NCBI GenBank assembly: GCA_017474925.1
Contig: JAFVGN010000052.1
Coordinates: 1 to 64,000 of the forward strand
Source: Prevotella sp.
Lineage (GTDB): Bacteria; Bacteroidota; Bacteroidia; Bacteroidales; Bacteroidaceae
DNA length: 64,000 nt
Direction of reading: 5' to 3'
A model generated the notes under the pieces. That model was not told the DNA's origin. It did not search any database and worked only from the letters and a program-made list of their open reading frames with translations. Of the stretch, positions 8,905 through 17,031 are shown one piece after another (positions within the stretch are counted from its first letter, which is position 1; every line of letters begins with the position of its first letter). A program made the position numbers and the translations under genes.

Positions 8905-9160
8905 TTATATTTCCTTAAATTTTATAGTGTCAAGGCCAGAGGGCATGTGACTGATGTCTTCATCGAGAGCCACCAGTCGGACTGCCTCCCAGACTTCGGC
9001 TTCCGTGGCTGTGGGAGCGGTGAAGCGTATGTTGTCGAGCAGGGTACCCTCAATGAGTCGCCCGTTCTGCAGCACTGCACCTATGCAGTGGCGTCGCAGG
9101 GCGGGCTTATTGATTTCACGCAAGTTGTGCCGGTCGTAATAGATATAGCTACCAGAAGCA
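8905..9160 (-). pseudogene. Fragment of an ABC exporter nucleotide-binding domain
   Basis: The minus-strand frame reads SGSYIYYDRHNLREI, then ALRRHCIGAVLQNGRLIEG, then LLDNI and EDISHMPSGLDT. This is the interior of an ABC ATPase domain, from after the Walker A motif through the Q-loop to just before the signature. The wording is closest to bacteriocin/peptide exporters of the NHLM type. Walker A, the signature and Walker B are all absent, so it cannot work. It is joined out of frame to the fragment at 9160-9287. Confidence 0.6.
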
Positions 9161-9287
9161 ACAAAATAGTGCATCCGATAAGCATGGGCGACACCGATGT
9201 CACTCGCACATATTCTGCTATGTCATCGGGTTTTTGCAGCTGTTGCCGGGAGTTGATATCAGAATGATTAAAATGATCTTTCGTCAT
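9160..9287 (-). pseudogene. Fragment of a HlyD-like membrane fusion protein (N terminus)
   Basis: The frame starts with ATG at 9287 and reads a hydrophilic start, then DDIAEYVRVTSVSP and a membrane helix (MLIGCTILLLLVAISI). This is how the membrane-fusion partner of NHLM-type peptide exporters begins. At about residue 43 the sequence switches to the ABC ATPase fragment in another frame, so a deletion has fused the two genes. The start codon overlaps the TGA of a 17-codon frame (9284-9337), which may be the end of a further gene of the lost cluster. Confidence 0.5.
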
Positions 9288-9347
9288 CGGTAATCGATAT
9301 GGGTCTTGATGAGCAGCATGTCGCGTGCAATCATCATCGGTTATGAC

Positions 9348-11120
9348 TTACTGTTGACGCTCAATCCACCCAAGGTTGTCGCCGCGACGCACCTTTGCAC
9401 CCTGGTGGGCTGCTATGTCCACTAATTTGCCTCCGAGGCAAGCAGGAATGGGGACGATTTCTCCCCACGATGCCTGGATGTAGCAGAATGTGTCACCCTC
9501 TTTGTATTGCTGTCCGATGAAAGGTTCAAGACAAGGCTCGCAGGCTCCTTCGCCCGAAAACTCGTAATAGACCTGTCCTGCCACGGGAGCAGTCAATGGG
9601 TCGGCCTTGGCATGCTTGAAGGCTGCCAGCTCCTCAAGACTCAGCTTCGTGCCCAACTTAGCATCCTTCTGCTTCTGAAGGTCGGCAAGGAAGTTCTTCT
9701 TGGCCATGCCACTCTTGTAGACACGGTACTGCTCAGGATGCATGGCAAGTTCGAAGAGTTCTTCGTCGTCCTTTCCATAGTCCCAGCCGTTCTCGTCCAT
9801 CTCTTTGCGGAAGTCGGGCAGTGCATTATTCAATAAGGTATGAGGATCAACGTCGGTAAATGAGCGTCCCTGTTTCTCTGCCAACTCTTTCAGCTCAGTA
9901 GCAATTTCTCCAGGAATCTTTCCACTCTTGCCAAGTATCATGCCCCACATAGCATCGTCCATCATGACGTAGCGCCCCTTGCCCTGTTCGATGGTGAGGA
10001 GATTCATCAGGGCGATGTTTTTGGTGTACTGAGAGAAAGGAGTGACAAGTGGGGGATAGCCTACCCGTGGCCACACGTATTCTACCTCGTTGAACAGCTT
10101 TACCAGCATGTCGTCAATAGTAAGTTCCGGTTCTCCCTTCTTGGCACGCAGCTTGTTGATAGAACTGTGTATACCTCCAAGGTCGGCCATCATGGAACCC
10201 ATCATGCCACCAGGCAGACCGCAGCCTAAAAGCAGTGACGACATGTGCTTGTTGGCAGGATTGATGAAATAGCCCAACCAGTCGTCGACGAATTCCTGGG
10301 TCAGGGTACGGGCTTGCATATAGGCGTTCATATTGATGTCGGCCACTTCGAAGCCTTCGTTCTTCAGCATGGATTGAACGGAAATGATGTCGGGGTGTAC
10401 CTTGCCCCAGGAAAGTGGTTCGATAGCGGTATCGATGATGTCGGCACCATTGTTGCATACTTCCAGAACGGAGGCCATTGACAGACCAGGCCCAGAGTGC
10501 CCGTGATACTGGATAATGATGTCGGGATGCTTGGTCTTAATACTCTTTGTCAGTGCGCCCAGAAGTGCAGGCTGTCCGATGCCAGCCATATCCTTGAGGC
10601 AGATTTCCTCGGCGCCAGCGGCTATAACCTCATCGGCAATAGACGAGTAGTATTCAACAGTGTGTACGGGCGACGTTGTAATACAAAGCGTAGCCTGAGG
10701 TATCATGCCAGCTTCCTTGGCCCACTTGATGGAGGGAATGATATTGCGCGTGTCGTTCAAACCGCAGAAGATGCGGGGAATGTCAACACCCTGAGCTTTT
10801 TTGACTTTATACATGAGCTGTCGCACATCATCGGGGACAGGGTACATACGAAGCGCATTGAGACCGCGATCCAACATGTGAGTTTGAATGCCTGCATCGT
10901 TGAAAGGCTTGCAGAATGCCCGTACGGCATCATTAGGATTCTCGCCAGCAAGCAGATTGACCTGCTCGAAAGCACCTCCGTTAGTTTCCACACGGCTGAA
11001 GCATCCCATGTCGATAATGACTGGCGCAATACGCTCTAACTGGTCTTTACGAGGCTGGAACTTACCTGACGACTGCCACATGTCGCGGTAGACGAGACTG
11101 AACTTAATCTTTTTTTTCAT
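9348..11120 (-). CDS. Carboxyltransferase alpha subunit (oxaloacetate decarboxylase/pyruvate carboxylase B type) without biotin lysine
   Basis: 590 residues. The N-terminal TIM barrel (about 5-290) has the CLKDMAG lysine motif and a YHGHSGPG metal-binding His pair, as in OadA and PycB. Residues 300-470 fit the conserved PYC_OADA domain. The last 70 residues have the shape of a biotinyl domain, but the usual EAMKM is replaced by QASWG (about residues 550-554), so the biotin lysine is Trp. The subunit would need a separate biotin carrier; one is encoded at 47942-48421. The likely reaction is transfer of a carboxyl group between oxaloacetate (or a related acid) and carrier biotin; the substrate is not proven. 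A TACCTTTG box at 11166-11159 (minus) is its probable -7 box. Confidence 0.85.
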   Translation of the reverse strand: MKKKIKFSLVYRDMWQSSGKFQPRKDQLERIAPVIIDMGCFSRVETNGGAFEQVNLLAGENPNDAVRAFCKPFNDAGIQTHMLDRGLNALRMYPVPDDVRQLMYKVKKAQGVDIPRIFCGLNDTRNIIPSIKWAKEAGMIPQATLCITTSPVHTVEYYSSIADEVIAAGAEEICLKDMAGIGQPALLGALTKSIKTKHPDIIIQYHGHSGPGLSMASVLEVCNNGADIIDTAIEPLSWGKVHPDIISVQSMLKNEGFEVADINMNAYMQARTLTQEFVDDWLGYFINPANKHMSSLLLGCGLPGGMMGSMMADLGGIHSSINKLRAKKGEPELTIDDMLVKLFNEVEYVWPRVGYPPLVTPFSQYTKNIALMNLLTIEQGKGRYVMMDDAMWGMILGKSGKIPGEIATELKELAEKQGRSFTDVDPHTLLNNALPDFRKEMDENGWDYGKDDEELFELAMHPEQYRVYKSGMAKKNFLADLQKQKDAKLGTKLSLEELAAFKHAKADPLTAPVAGQVYYEFSGEGACEPCLEPFIGQQYKEGDTFCYIQASWGEIVPIPACLGGKLVDIAAHQGAKVRRGDNLGWIERQQ

Positions 11121-11158
11121 AACTTGATAATAAGGTCTTAATTATGTGAATTACTTCG

Positions 11159-11166
11159 CAAAGGTA
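11159..11166 (-). promoter_or_regulatory. -7 box for the carboxyltransferase gene
   Basis: TACCTTTG on the minus strand, about 38 bases before the start codon at 11120. No clear -33 box was seen. It is divergent from the lipoprotein promoter at 11241. Confidence 0.5.
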
Positions 11167-11240
11167 ATAAAATTAAGTGAAAAGTGAAGAGTGAAACTGA
11201 AAAAATTGCTACCGCATAGATTTTTTTCACTATTTCTTTG

Positions 11241-11248
11241 TAATTTTG
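11241..11248 (+). promoter_or_regulatory. -7 box that fixes the lipoprotein start
   Basis: TAATTTTG at 11241-11248 places transcription start near 11253. This is after a possible earlier start at 11191 and just before the ATG at 11269, which begins a proper lipoprotein signal. Confidence 0.5.
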
Positions 11249-11268
11249 CGTCCAAAATCTCCATTTTT

Positions 11269-11967
11269 ATGAGAAATATCTTCATGTTTATAGTAATGTG
11301 CTGTTTGTTGACAGCCTGTGGCCGGAAGGAACGTCTCCAAGAAGAGGTACAGACCATCAGCTCGTTTACAGTCATGCCAGGCGACTCTACGCTCTATGGC
11401 CTGGCCTGTGAGGGTAGTACGGATTCTGTCCTGGTGGTGCTCCCTTATCGGGGCGGTGACCCTGATACGCTGAACATTGTCCGTGCATTTGAGGAGCATC
11501 GTATGCTGGGACGGCCAAGGGTGGGAGATAAGTTGGCTGTTGTGCTGAATCCAGACAGTGCTGACGAGGTGTTAATGGCTGTCAATGTGAACAGGCTTCA
11601 AGGTCAGTGGTGTTATCTGGTATATCCAACACTGCGGCATCAAAGAGTGACAAACCGTCCCATACCTGACAGCATACGTCAGCGTATCCTAGCGCCGCGA
11701 GAGTATAGTATCGTCCTTAAAAATGGCGGGAAAGCCTATGCTACAGGCGGACAGAACGTCGACAAGATGAGTCCTGTAACGTTTCCGAGACAAAAACGCT
11801 ACGTTGGCTGGCAACTCTATAATGGACGGCTTGTATTGCTGGCCGACAGCACTAACAAACAGACCAACGATACGGCTACCATCTTGAGACTTGGCCGCGA
11901 TTCGTTGGTGCTTAGAATCAACGGAAACGAACAAGGTTATTATAAGAAACAAAAGACTAACGAATAA
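11269..11967 (+). CDS. Hypothetical lipoprotein
   Basis: 232 residues from the ATG at 11269, which gives a classic lipoprotein signal (MRNIFMFIVMCCLLTAC, lipobox LTAC, Cys17). Starting at 11191 would add 26 residues ahead of it and place the start upstream of the promoter. The mature part has a repeated pattern of beta strands, for example TVMPGDSTLYGLACEG. No family was recognised. The TSCPD gene follows after 5 bases, so the two are probably co-transcribed. Confidence 0.8.
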   Translation: MRNIFMFIVMCCLLTACGRKERLQEEVQTISSFTVMPGDSTLYGLACEGSTDSVLVVLPYRGGDPDTLNIVRAFEEHRMLGRPRVGDKLAVVLNPDSADEVLMAVNVNRLQGQWCYLVYPTLRHQRVTNRPIPDSIRQRILAPREYSIVLKNGGKAYATGGQNVDKMSPVTFPRQKRYVGWQLYNGRLVLLADSTNKQTNDTATILRLGRDSLVLRINGNEQGYYKKQKTNE

Positions 11968-11972
11968 CAACA

Positions 11973-12245
11973 ATGGCATCGAAACACATTCAATATGAAA
12001 CAGCGGGAACCTGTTCACGACTAATTGACGTGACGGCTGATGAGAATAATATCATACAACAAGTTTTTTTCCTTGGAGGCTGTAATGGAAATCTTCAGGG
12101 TGTCAGTAGATTGGTGCAGGGCTTGCCCATCGATGATGTTATTAGTCGGCTGCAGGGCATACGCTGCGGCGCAAAGGGAACATCGTGCCCCGACCAGCTA
12201 AGCAGAGCTTTAGAGAAACTGAAGGAGGCTCCGTTGACAGAATGA
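11973..12245 (+). CDS. TSCPD domain protein (TIGR03905 family)
   Basis: 90 residues, about the normal size. The C-terminal half carries the signature GTSCPDQLSRAL (about residues 66-77). The same small domain occurs at the end of some ribonucleotide reductases. Two further cysteines (CSRLI, LGGCNG) may bind metal. The biochemical role of the stand-alone family is not known. It is the second gene after the lipoprotein, and a perfect 12-base hairpin follows it. Confidence 0.85.
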   Translation: MASKHIQYETAGTCSRLIDVTADENNIIQQVFFLGGCNGNLQGVSRLVQGLPIDDVISRLQGIRCGAKGTSCPDQLSRALEKLKEAPLTE

Positions 12246-12251
12246 AAACGA

Positions 12252-12284
12252 ACGACAGTTCTCCTCGCATCCGAGAACTGTCGT
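12252..12284. terminator. Hairpin terminator between the TSCPD gene and tRNA-Thr
   Basis: Perfect 12-base arms (12252-12263 and 12273-12284) around a 9-base loop. It serves the plus-strand TSCPD gene and probably also the minus-strand tRNA transcript; on the minus strand the stem is followed by a short T-rich run. Confidence 0.7.
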
Positions 12285-12292
12285 CCGTGGTG

Positions 12293-12366
12293 AGCCTCTT
12301 GTCGGATTCGAACCAACGACCCCGAGATTACAAATCACGTGCTCTGGCCAACTGAGCTAAAGAGGC
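12293..12366 (-). tRNA. tRNA-Thr (anticodon TGT)
   Basis: 74 bases. The acceptor stem GCCTCTT/AAGAGGC pairs fully. The D arm (AGCTCAGTTGG), an anticodon loop TTTGTAA giving anticodon TGT, and the T loop TTCGAAT are all present. CCA is not encoded. The 5' end lies only 4 bases after the SRP RNA gene, so the two RNAs probably come from one transcript. Confidence 0.93.
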
Positions 12367-12370
12367 AGGT

Positions 12371-12466
12371 GAGCGAGCTATCTGTATCGCGCCGCTACAA
12401 CCAAGTACCCTTGCTATGTTCCCATCCTGGGGGATTCCGAGGGAGCTGGCCGTACAGGACTCGCTC
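12371..12466 (-). ncRNA. ffs: Signal recognition particle RNA (small bacterial type)
   Basis: On the minus strand the ends pair (GAGCGAG/CTCGCTC and CCTGTA/TACAG). The tip carries the universal SRP domain IV: CAGG, a short ATG/CAT stem closed by a GGAA tetraloop, then AGCA on the 3' side. E. coli has CAGG, TCC/GGA, GGAA and AGCA in the same order. The length of about 96 bases fits the small SRP RNA class that binds Ffh for membrane-protein targeting. A TACCTTTG promoter box lies 22 bases upstream. tRNA-Thr follows after 4 bases. Confidence 0.85.
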
Positions 12467-12488
12467 ATGTTTTGCTTGAAAGCGGGTG

Positions 12489-12496
12489 CAAAGGTA
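12489..12496 (-). promoter_or_regulatory. -7 box for the SRP RNA/tRNA-Thr transcript
   Basis: TACCTTTG on the minus strand, about 22 bases before the mature SRP RNA. No other promoter lies between the SRP RNA and tRNA-Thr, whose spacing is only 4 bases. Confidence 0.6.
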
Positions 12497-12567
12497 ATAC
12501 TTTTGGCGAACAAAGAAGAAGGAAGTGTGAAGAATTTTATGTTTTTAACATTTAATACCCGTTTTTA

Positions 12568-12599
12568 TTTGGCATTTCGCTCGATTTGCACTAACTTTG
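12568..12599 (+). promoter_or_regulatory. Promoter of the DUF4199 operon
   Basis: TTTG (12568-12571), 20 bases, TAACTTTG (12592-12599). Transcription should start near 12604, so the ATG at 12609 has a leader of only a few bases and a TTG start at 12597 is excluded. The spacer begins GCATTTCGCTC, which it shares with the promoters at 57758 and 61197. Confidence 0.75.
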
Positions 12600-12608
12600 C
12601 AGCCGATT

Positions 12609-13142
12609 ATGACACCGGCAGAATATGTACAACTGAAAGCATTTGCACGACAGGACGGAGCTTTGCTCTCGCTACTGTGGATAGGTGCACTTATATGTTA
12701 TGTGAACGGCCTGACTAATCCACTGATGGCAATGACCTCTTTTCTATTACTAGTAGCGTCGCCGATTTATGCTATTACCCGTCTTCGCCATTTTCGTGAC
12801 AAGGTTCGCGAGGGCGTCATATCTTTTCTTCGCGCATATGCCTACATGATACTGATATTCTTTTATGCAGGATTATTGCTGGCAGTAGCACTATATATCT
12901 ACTTTGCCTTTATTGATAAAGGCTATTTGTTAGAGGCATATACCCAAATGTTCAACTCAGAAGAAGGACAGCAAATGCTTAATGCATGGGGAATGGAAGA
13001 ACAGATGAAAATAGGGTTATCGCAACTTGCTGCCATGCGTCCTATTGATTATGGATTGAATATGCTGACTGTCAGCATTATGTTAGGATGTTTAATAGGA
13101 CTGCCAGTTGCTGCAATTATGCAGCGGAAGGTAGTGAATTAG
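12609..13142 (+). CDS. DUF4199 membrane protein
   Basis: 177 residues with four predicted membrane helices (about 18-36, 40-60, 78-102 and 150-170) and a short charged linker (MFNSEEGQQMLNAWG). The pattern fits DUF4199, a Bacteroidetes family usually encoded next to a dolichol-phosphate-mannose-synthase-like glycosyltransferase, as here. The function is unknown; a helper role in moving or anchoring the glycosyltransferase product is a guess from context. First gene of an operon that runs to 17529. Confidence 0.85.
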   Translation: MTPAEYVQLKAFARQDGALLSLLWIGALICYVNGLTNPLMAMTSFLLLVASPIYAITRLRHFRDKVREGVISFLRAYAYMILIFFYAGLLLAVALYIYFAFIDKGYLLEAYTQMFNSEEGQQMLNAWGMEEQMKIGLSQLAAMRPIDYGLNMLTVSIMLGCLIGLPVAAIMQRKVVN

Positions 13143-13175
13143 GTAATATTGAGTTAAGTATTAAGAACGAAATAG

Positions 13176-14141
13176 ATGGATATATCAGTAGTAATACCTC
13201 TATATAATGAGGATGAATCGCTGCCAGAGCTGTATGATTGGATTGAACGTGTGATGGATGCGAACCATTTCTCGTTTGAGGTAATCTTTGTCAATGACGG
13301 CTCTACAGACCATTCATGGGACGTTATCTCAGAACTTGCAGCACGTTCAGAGCACGTTAAAGGCATTAAGTTCCGTCGCAATTATGGAAAAAGTCCTGCT
13401 CTTTACTGTGGGTTTAAGGAAGCAGAGGGTGATGTGGTCATCACAATGGATGCAGACCTTCAGGACTCTCCCGACGAGATACCTGAACTTTTCCACATGA
13501 TAAAGGATCAAGGGTACGATTTGGTAAGTGGCTATAAGCAAAAACGTCACGATCCCTTGTCGAAGACCATTCCCACAAAGCTCTTTAACGCTACAGCGCG
13601 CAAGGTCAGTGGTATTAAAAATCTGCATGACTTTAATTGTGGCTTGAAAGCTTATCGGTGTGAGGTGGTGAAAAATATCGAGGTGTTTGGCGAAATGCAC
13701 CGCTTTATTCCCTATCTGGCAAAGAATGCTGGCTTCGACAAGATTGGCGAGAAGGTGGTACACCATCAGAAACGTCAATACGGAAAGTCAAAATTCATGG
13801 GATGGAATCGCTTTGTCAATGGTTATTTAGATTTGATGACGCTATGGTTCCTGGGTACGTTTGGCAAAAAGCCCATGCATGTATTTGGATTCTTGGGAAC
13901 AATTGTGTTTATCATCGGATTCTTTGCAGTCTTTTTCCTTGGGGCCGAGAAGGCTATAGCTCTTTATCGTGGTGTTCCCATGCGACTGGTGACTAATTCT
14001 CCCTATTTTTATATTGCATTGACCATGATGATGATAGGTACGCAGTTGTTTTTGGCAGGATTCCTGGGCGACCTTATCAGCCGTAACAGTGCAGGGCGGA
14101 ACGAGTATCAAATAGAAGAGAATATCAGATGCGGAAAGTAA
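13176..14141 (+). CDS. Glycosyltransferase family 2, polyprenyl-phosphate sugar synthase-like
   Basis: 321 residues. The N-terminal GT-A domain (1-230) starts SVVIPLYNEDESL and has the DADLQDSP metal-binding motif (about residues 92-99). Two C-terminal membrane helices (about 236-258 and 274-300) are typical of the GtrB/DPM1-like branch, which loads a sugar onto a polyprenyl phosphate at the inner face of the membrane. Donor and acceptor are not determined. The gene is second in the operon, and its end overlaps the next gene by 13 bases, which suggests translational coupling. Confidence 0.9.
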   Translation: MDISVVIPLYNEDESLPELYDWIERVMDANHFSFEVIFVNDGSTDHSWDVISELAARSEHVKGIKFRRNYGKSPALYCGFKEAEGDVVITMDADLQDSPDEIPELFHMIKDQGYDLVSGYKQKRHDPLSKTIPTKLFNATARKVSGIKNLHDFNCGLKAYRCEVVKNIEVFGEMHRFIPYLAKNAGFDKIGEKVVHHQKRQYGKSKFMGWNRFVNGYLDLMTLWFLGTFGKKPMHVFGFLGTIVFIIGFFAVFFLGAEKAIALYRGVPMRLVTNSPYFYIALTMMMIGTQLFLAGFLGDLISRNSAGRNEYQIEENIRCGK

Positions 14142-14632
14142 TAGTTGTAATCCTAATGGTAGCTGCAATGGCTGCTTGTACCAGCATCGACTGTCCTGTG
14201 AAGAATTTGGTTACTACCAACTACAGTCTGAAGAAGGGTGGCGGGACAAAACAAGATACGCTGAAAACTGATACGCTATGGATCAAAACCACGCGTGTGG
14301 ATGGTACGGATACACTGCTCTTGAATGCTCTTAATGGTGAGTCTGCCACCTCTTTCATGCTGCAAATCAGTTATACCCTGCCAGAGGATGTGTTTGTCAC
14401 TCTGCTCCACGATGCGTCTGGTCATCATTTGCTTGACACCATCTACATAAAAAAAGAAAACATGCCCCACTTTGAGTCTGTTGACTGCCAGGCATCTTTC
14501 TTCCATAAGATTACTGATGTCAGAACGACGCATAATGCCATTGATTCTTTAGTTATTCACAACCCCAATGTGGACTATGATTACACTGTCGAGCATTTCT
14601 ACCTCTACCTCAAGGATGAGGCAAAGCGTTAG
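14129..14632 (+). CDS. DUF6452 lipoprotein
   Basis: 167 residues with a lipoprotein signal (lipobox MAAC, Cys17). The mature part begins with a conserved-looking SIDCPVKN and then beta-strand repeats (LKTDTLWIKTT, GTDTLLLN). This fits DUF6452, a Bacteroidetes family of unknown function that I know as a neighbour of DUF6048 genes. It overlaps the upstream glycosyltransferase and the downstream DUF6048 gene. Confidence 0.75.
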   Translation: MRKVIVVILMVAAMAACTSIDCPVKNLVTTNYSLKKGGGTKQDTLKTDTLWIKTTRVDGTDTLLLNALNGESATSFMLQISYTLPEDVFVTLLHDASGHHLLDTIYIKKENMPHFESVDCQASFFHKITDVRTTHNAIDSLVIHNPNVDYDYTVEHFYLYLKDEAKR

Positions 14633-15278
14633 CTTGTTGTTGCTGTTACTGACAGCGCTACCCTCCCAGGCTCAGCTGAAGATGTTTCGCATGGAGCAAG
14701 ACTCCATTCCCCTCTTCAGAGGCTTTTCTGTGTCGTTTGACCTTGTCAGTGCAGGCATGCTTACAATGGGCGATCATGGAGAAATAGGAGGAGCATTACG
14801 TATCAATCTTCATGACCAATGGTTCCCAGTTTTCGAAACAGGTATCGGACGTGCCAATCACGAGCACGACGAAGTAACGACTATTACCTATAAGACTACG
14901 GCACCCTATTTCCGCATCGGAATGGATTGGAACATTCTGAAAAATAAGCATCAGGCAAACCGTATTTATGCTGGTTTCCGCTATGCATTTACCTATTACA
15001 AGGTTGATATTATACGTGATGACCTGGACGACCCTGTCTGGAAGGAGAAGTCTGGATTTGCTATTGAAGGTATGGCTTGTTCCATGCATTGGTTAGAGCT
15101 TGTAATAGGACTTGATGCCAAGATTGTTGGACCAGTCCATTTGGGTTGGGACGTCCGTTATAAACGCCGTCTTACCCATCATGAAGGTGAAATAGGCAAC
15201 ACATGGTATGTTCCCGGATTCGGTATTTATGACCGCGACACTTTTTCTGCAGGATTTAATGTTATTGTCGATATTTAA
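14616..15278 (+). CDS. DUF6048 outer-membrane-like protein
   Basis: 220 residues from the ATG at 14616, which gives a clean signal peptide (MRQSVSLLLLLLTALPSQAQ). Starting at 14568 would put 16 extra residues before it. The mature part is rich in alternating aromatic strands (YAGFRYAFTYYKVDI, VHLGWDVRYKRRL), as in an eight-stranded outer membrane barrel. It fits DUF6048; the function is unknown. The start overlaps the end of the DUF6452 gene by 17 bases, so the two proteins are probably made together and may act together in the outer membrane. Confidence 0.8.
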   Translation: MRQSVSLLLLLLTALPSQAQLKMFRMEQDSIPLFRGFSVSFDLVSAGMLTMGDHGEIGGALRINLHDQWFPVFETGIGRANHEHDEVTTITYKTTAPYFRIGMDWNILKNKHQANRIYAGFRYAFTYYKVDIIRDDLDDPVWKEKSGFAIEGMACSMHWLELVIGLDAKIVGPVHLGWDVRYKRRLTHHEGEIGNTWYVPGFGIYDRDTFSAGFNVIVDI

Positions 15279-15281
15279 CTT

Positions 15282-16304
15282 ATGGATGCCAAACGCAAAA
15301 AGAGACTGATATGGCAGGTTCCTTTCCTGACTCTGCTGATAATCGGTTCCATACTTATTATCCGCCAAGAACATAATAAGCCCTATCAACATTGTTCTGG
15401 AGTGATTTTTGGAACTACTTACAACATCACTTATCAGTATGACTCAGATTTGCATCCAGAAATTATGGCCCAGATGCTGCAGGTGGACTCTGCCCTTTCC
15501 ATGTTTAACGAGCATAGCATTATATCGCGCATTAATCGTAACGAGACTGTGGTGCTCAACGATATGTTTCTGGAGGTATTCTTGATGGCTCAACAGGTTA
15601 GTAAAGAAACTGATGGCGCCTTCGACATCACTGTGGGGCCGCTGGTTAATGCCTGGGGATTCGGTTTCAAACATGATGAACTGCCCAGTGATGCTGCAGT
15701 TGATTCACTGAGACAGTTGGTGGGCTATCAGAAAGTCAGTTATGACGGACATACTATCTTGAAGCAGGATCCGCGCATTACCCTTGACTGCTCTGCCATT
15801 GCTAAAGGCTATGGTGTTGATATCGTAGCACGATTCCTAGAATCGAAGGATATCAAGAACTATTTGGTCGAGATTGGCGGCGAGGTAGCCACACGAGGTG
15901 TCAGTGAGAAGCGTCAGTCATGGAAGATCGGTGTTGCCAAACCCTCTGATGAGGCCACGACAGGCAATGGTGAGTTACAAACTGTGCTCACTATCACAGA
16001 CAAGGCAATGGCCACAAGTGGTAACTATCGTAATTTCTATTATAAAGGTGGACGACGGTATGCCCATACCATAGATCCTAAGACGGGACGTCCTGTTCAA
16101 CACAACATCCTTTCGGCTACTGTGTTGAGCGACCATTGCGCTCAGGCAGATGCCTATGCTACTTCTTTTATGGTCATGGGATTACAGCGAGCCAAACAAG
16201 TGCTCGAGAATCATCCGGAACTTATGGCCTACCTCATTTACGATGATAAAGGACATACCCGCATTTGGTATTCCACATCGCTTAAGAATAATATTCAGAA
16301 ATAG
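15282..16304 (+). CDS. apbE: FAD:protein FMN transferase
   Basis: 340 residues with one N-terminal membrane anchor (about 11-27). The ApbE fold is marked by FGTTYNITY, MFNEHSIISRIN, DGAFDITVGPLVNAWGFG, LDCSAIAKGYGVD and ATSGNYRNFY, in the order expected. ApbE covalently attaches FMN to Thr/Ser of redox proteins such as NqrB/NqrC and RnfG outside the inner membrane. The gene lies in the DUF4199 operon, 3 bases after DUF6048. Its targets are not in this window. Confidence 0.93.
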   Translation: MDAKRKKRLIWQVPFLTLLIIGSILIIRQEHNKPYQHCSGVIFGTTYNITYQYDSDLHPEIMAQMLQVDSALSMFNEHSIISRINRNETVVLNDMFLEVFLMAQQVSKETDGAFDITVGPLVNAWGFGFKHDELPSDAAVDSLRQLVGYQKVSYDGHTILKQDPRITLDCSAIAKGYGVDIVARFLESKDIKNYLVEIGGEVATRGVSEKRQSWKIGVAKPSDEATTGNGELQTVLTITDKAMATSGNYRNFYYKGGRRYAHTIDPKTGRPVQHNILSATVLSDHCAQADAYATSFMVMGLQRAKQVLENHPELMAYLIYDDKGHTRIWYSTSLKNNIQK

Positions 16305-16329
16305 TATCACATATTAATCATAGTCAGTA

Positions 16330-16995
16330 ATGGTAGAGATTTATGATCGTCTATTGCAGTTTACGCTGTTTCAGGGTATGAGCCATGCTGACTTGATGCA
16401 GGTGGCTGGTCATACTAAGTTCGGCTTCTCCAAATTAACTACCGGAAAACGCTTGATACGCGAGGGCGATCCTTGTACTCATCTGGTTTTCCTCACTGCC
16501 GGTACACTTTCTGTGGAGATGCAGAGTGATGATCATGCTTGCCGTGTCATGGAGCAGGTTAGTGCTCCCTACATCCTCCAGCCAGAACATTTGTTCGGCA
16601 TCACCCAGCGTTTTACAGCCACCTTCCGCTCGCTCACTCCCTGTAACCTCATTTCGCTCGACAAGCAGGAAGTGCTATTGCTACTCGAGACGCAGCTTGT
16701 GTTTCGATTGAATATGCTTAACATCATGTCGACGGAAACCCAGCGCATGCGCCATAACATATGGCGACAGGCTCCCCGCTCACTACGTGAACGCATTATC
16801 CGCTTCTTTTTTTCTCGATGTCTCTATCCTGCAGGGCCTAAAACCTTCTATGTATTGATGAACCAGTTGGCTGCTGACCTCAACGACAGTCGCCTTGACA
16901 TAAGCCGTACACTTAACCAGATGCAAGATGACGGCTTGATTACATTGCATAGGGGGCGTATCGTTATACCAATGCTTGAACGCCTTCTCATGTAA
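16330..16995 (+). CDS. Crp/Fnr family transcription regulator
   Basis: 221 residues. The N-terminal cyclic-nucleotide-binding fold covers about 15-125. A Crp-type helix-turn-helix follows at about 165-210 (NQLAADLNDSRLDISRTLNQMQDDGLI). No cysteine cluster for an Fe-S centre is evident. Members in Bacteroidetes often respond to redox or nutrient stress. It is encoded 25 bases after apbE and 36 bases before an HD-domain gene; its binding sites are not known. Confidence 0.9.
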   Translation: MVEIYDRLLQFTLFQGMSHADLMQVAGHTKFGFSKLTTGKRLIREGDPCTHLVFLTAGTLSVEMQSDDHACRVMEQVSAPYILQPEHLFGITQRFTATFRSLTPCNLISLDKQEVLLLLETQLVFRLNMLNIMSTETQRMRHNIWRQAPRSLRERIIRFFFSRCLYPAGPKTFYVLMNQLAADLNDSRLDISRTLNQMQDDGLITLHRGRIVIPMLERLLM

Positions 16996-17031
16996 GAACC
17001 TTTTGATTATTGACAGGAAAAACAATCAAAT

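Noticed and set aside
8716..9267. 183-residue plus-strand frame
   Set aside because: It is antisense to fragments with clear family resemblance and has no domain of its own.
11191..11268. Earlier start giving 26 extra residues for the lipoprotein
   Set aside because: It lies upstream of the -7 box at 11241 and would place a lipoprotein signal inside the protein.
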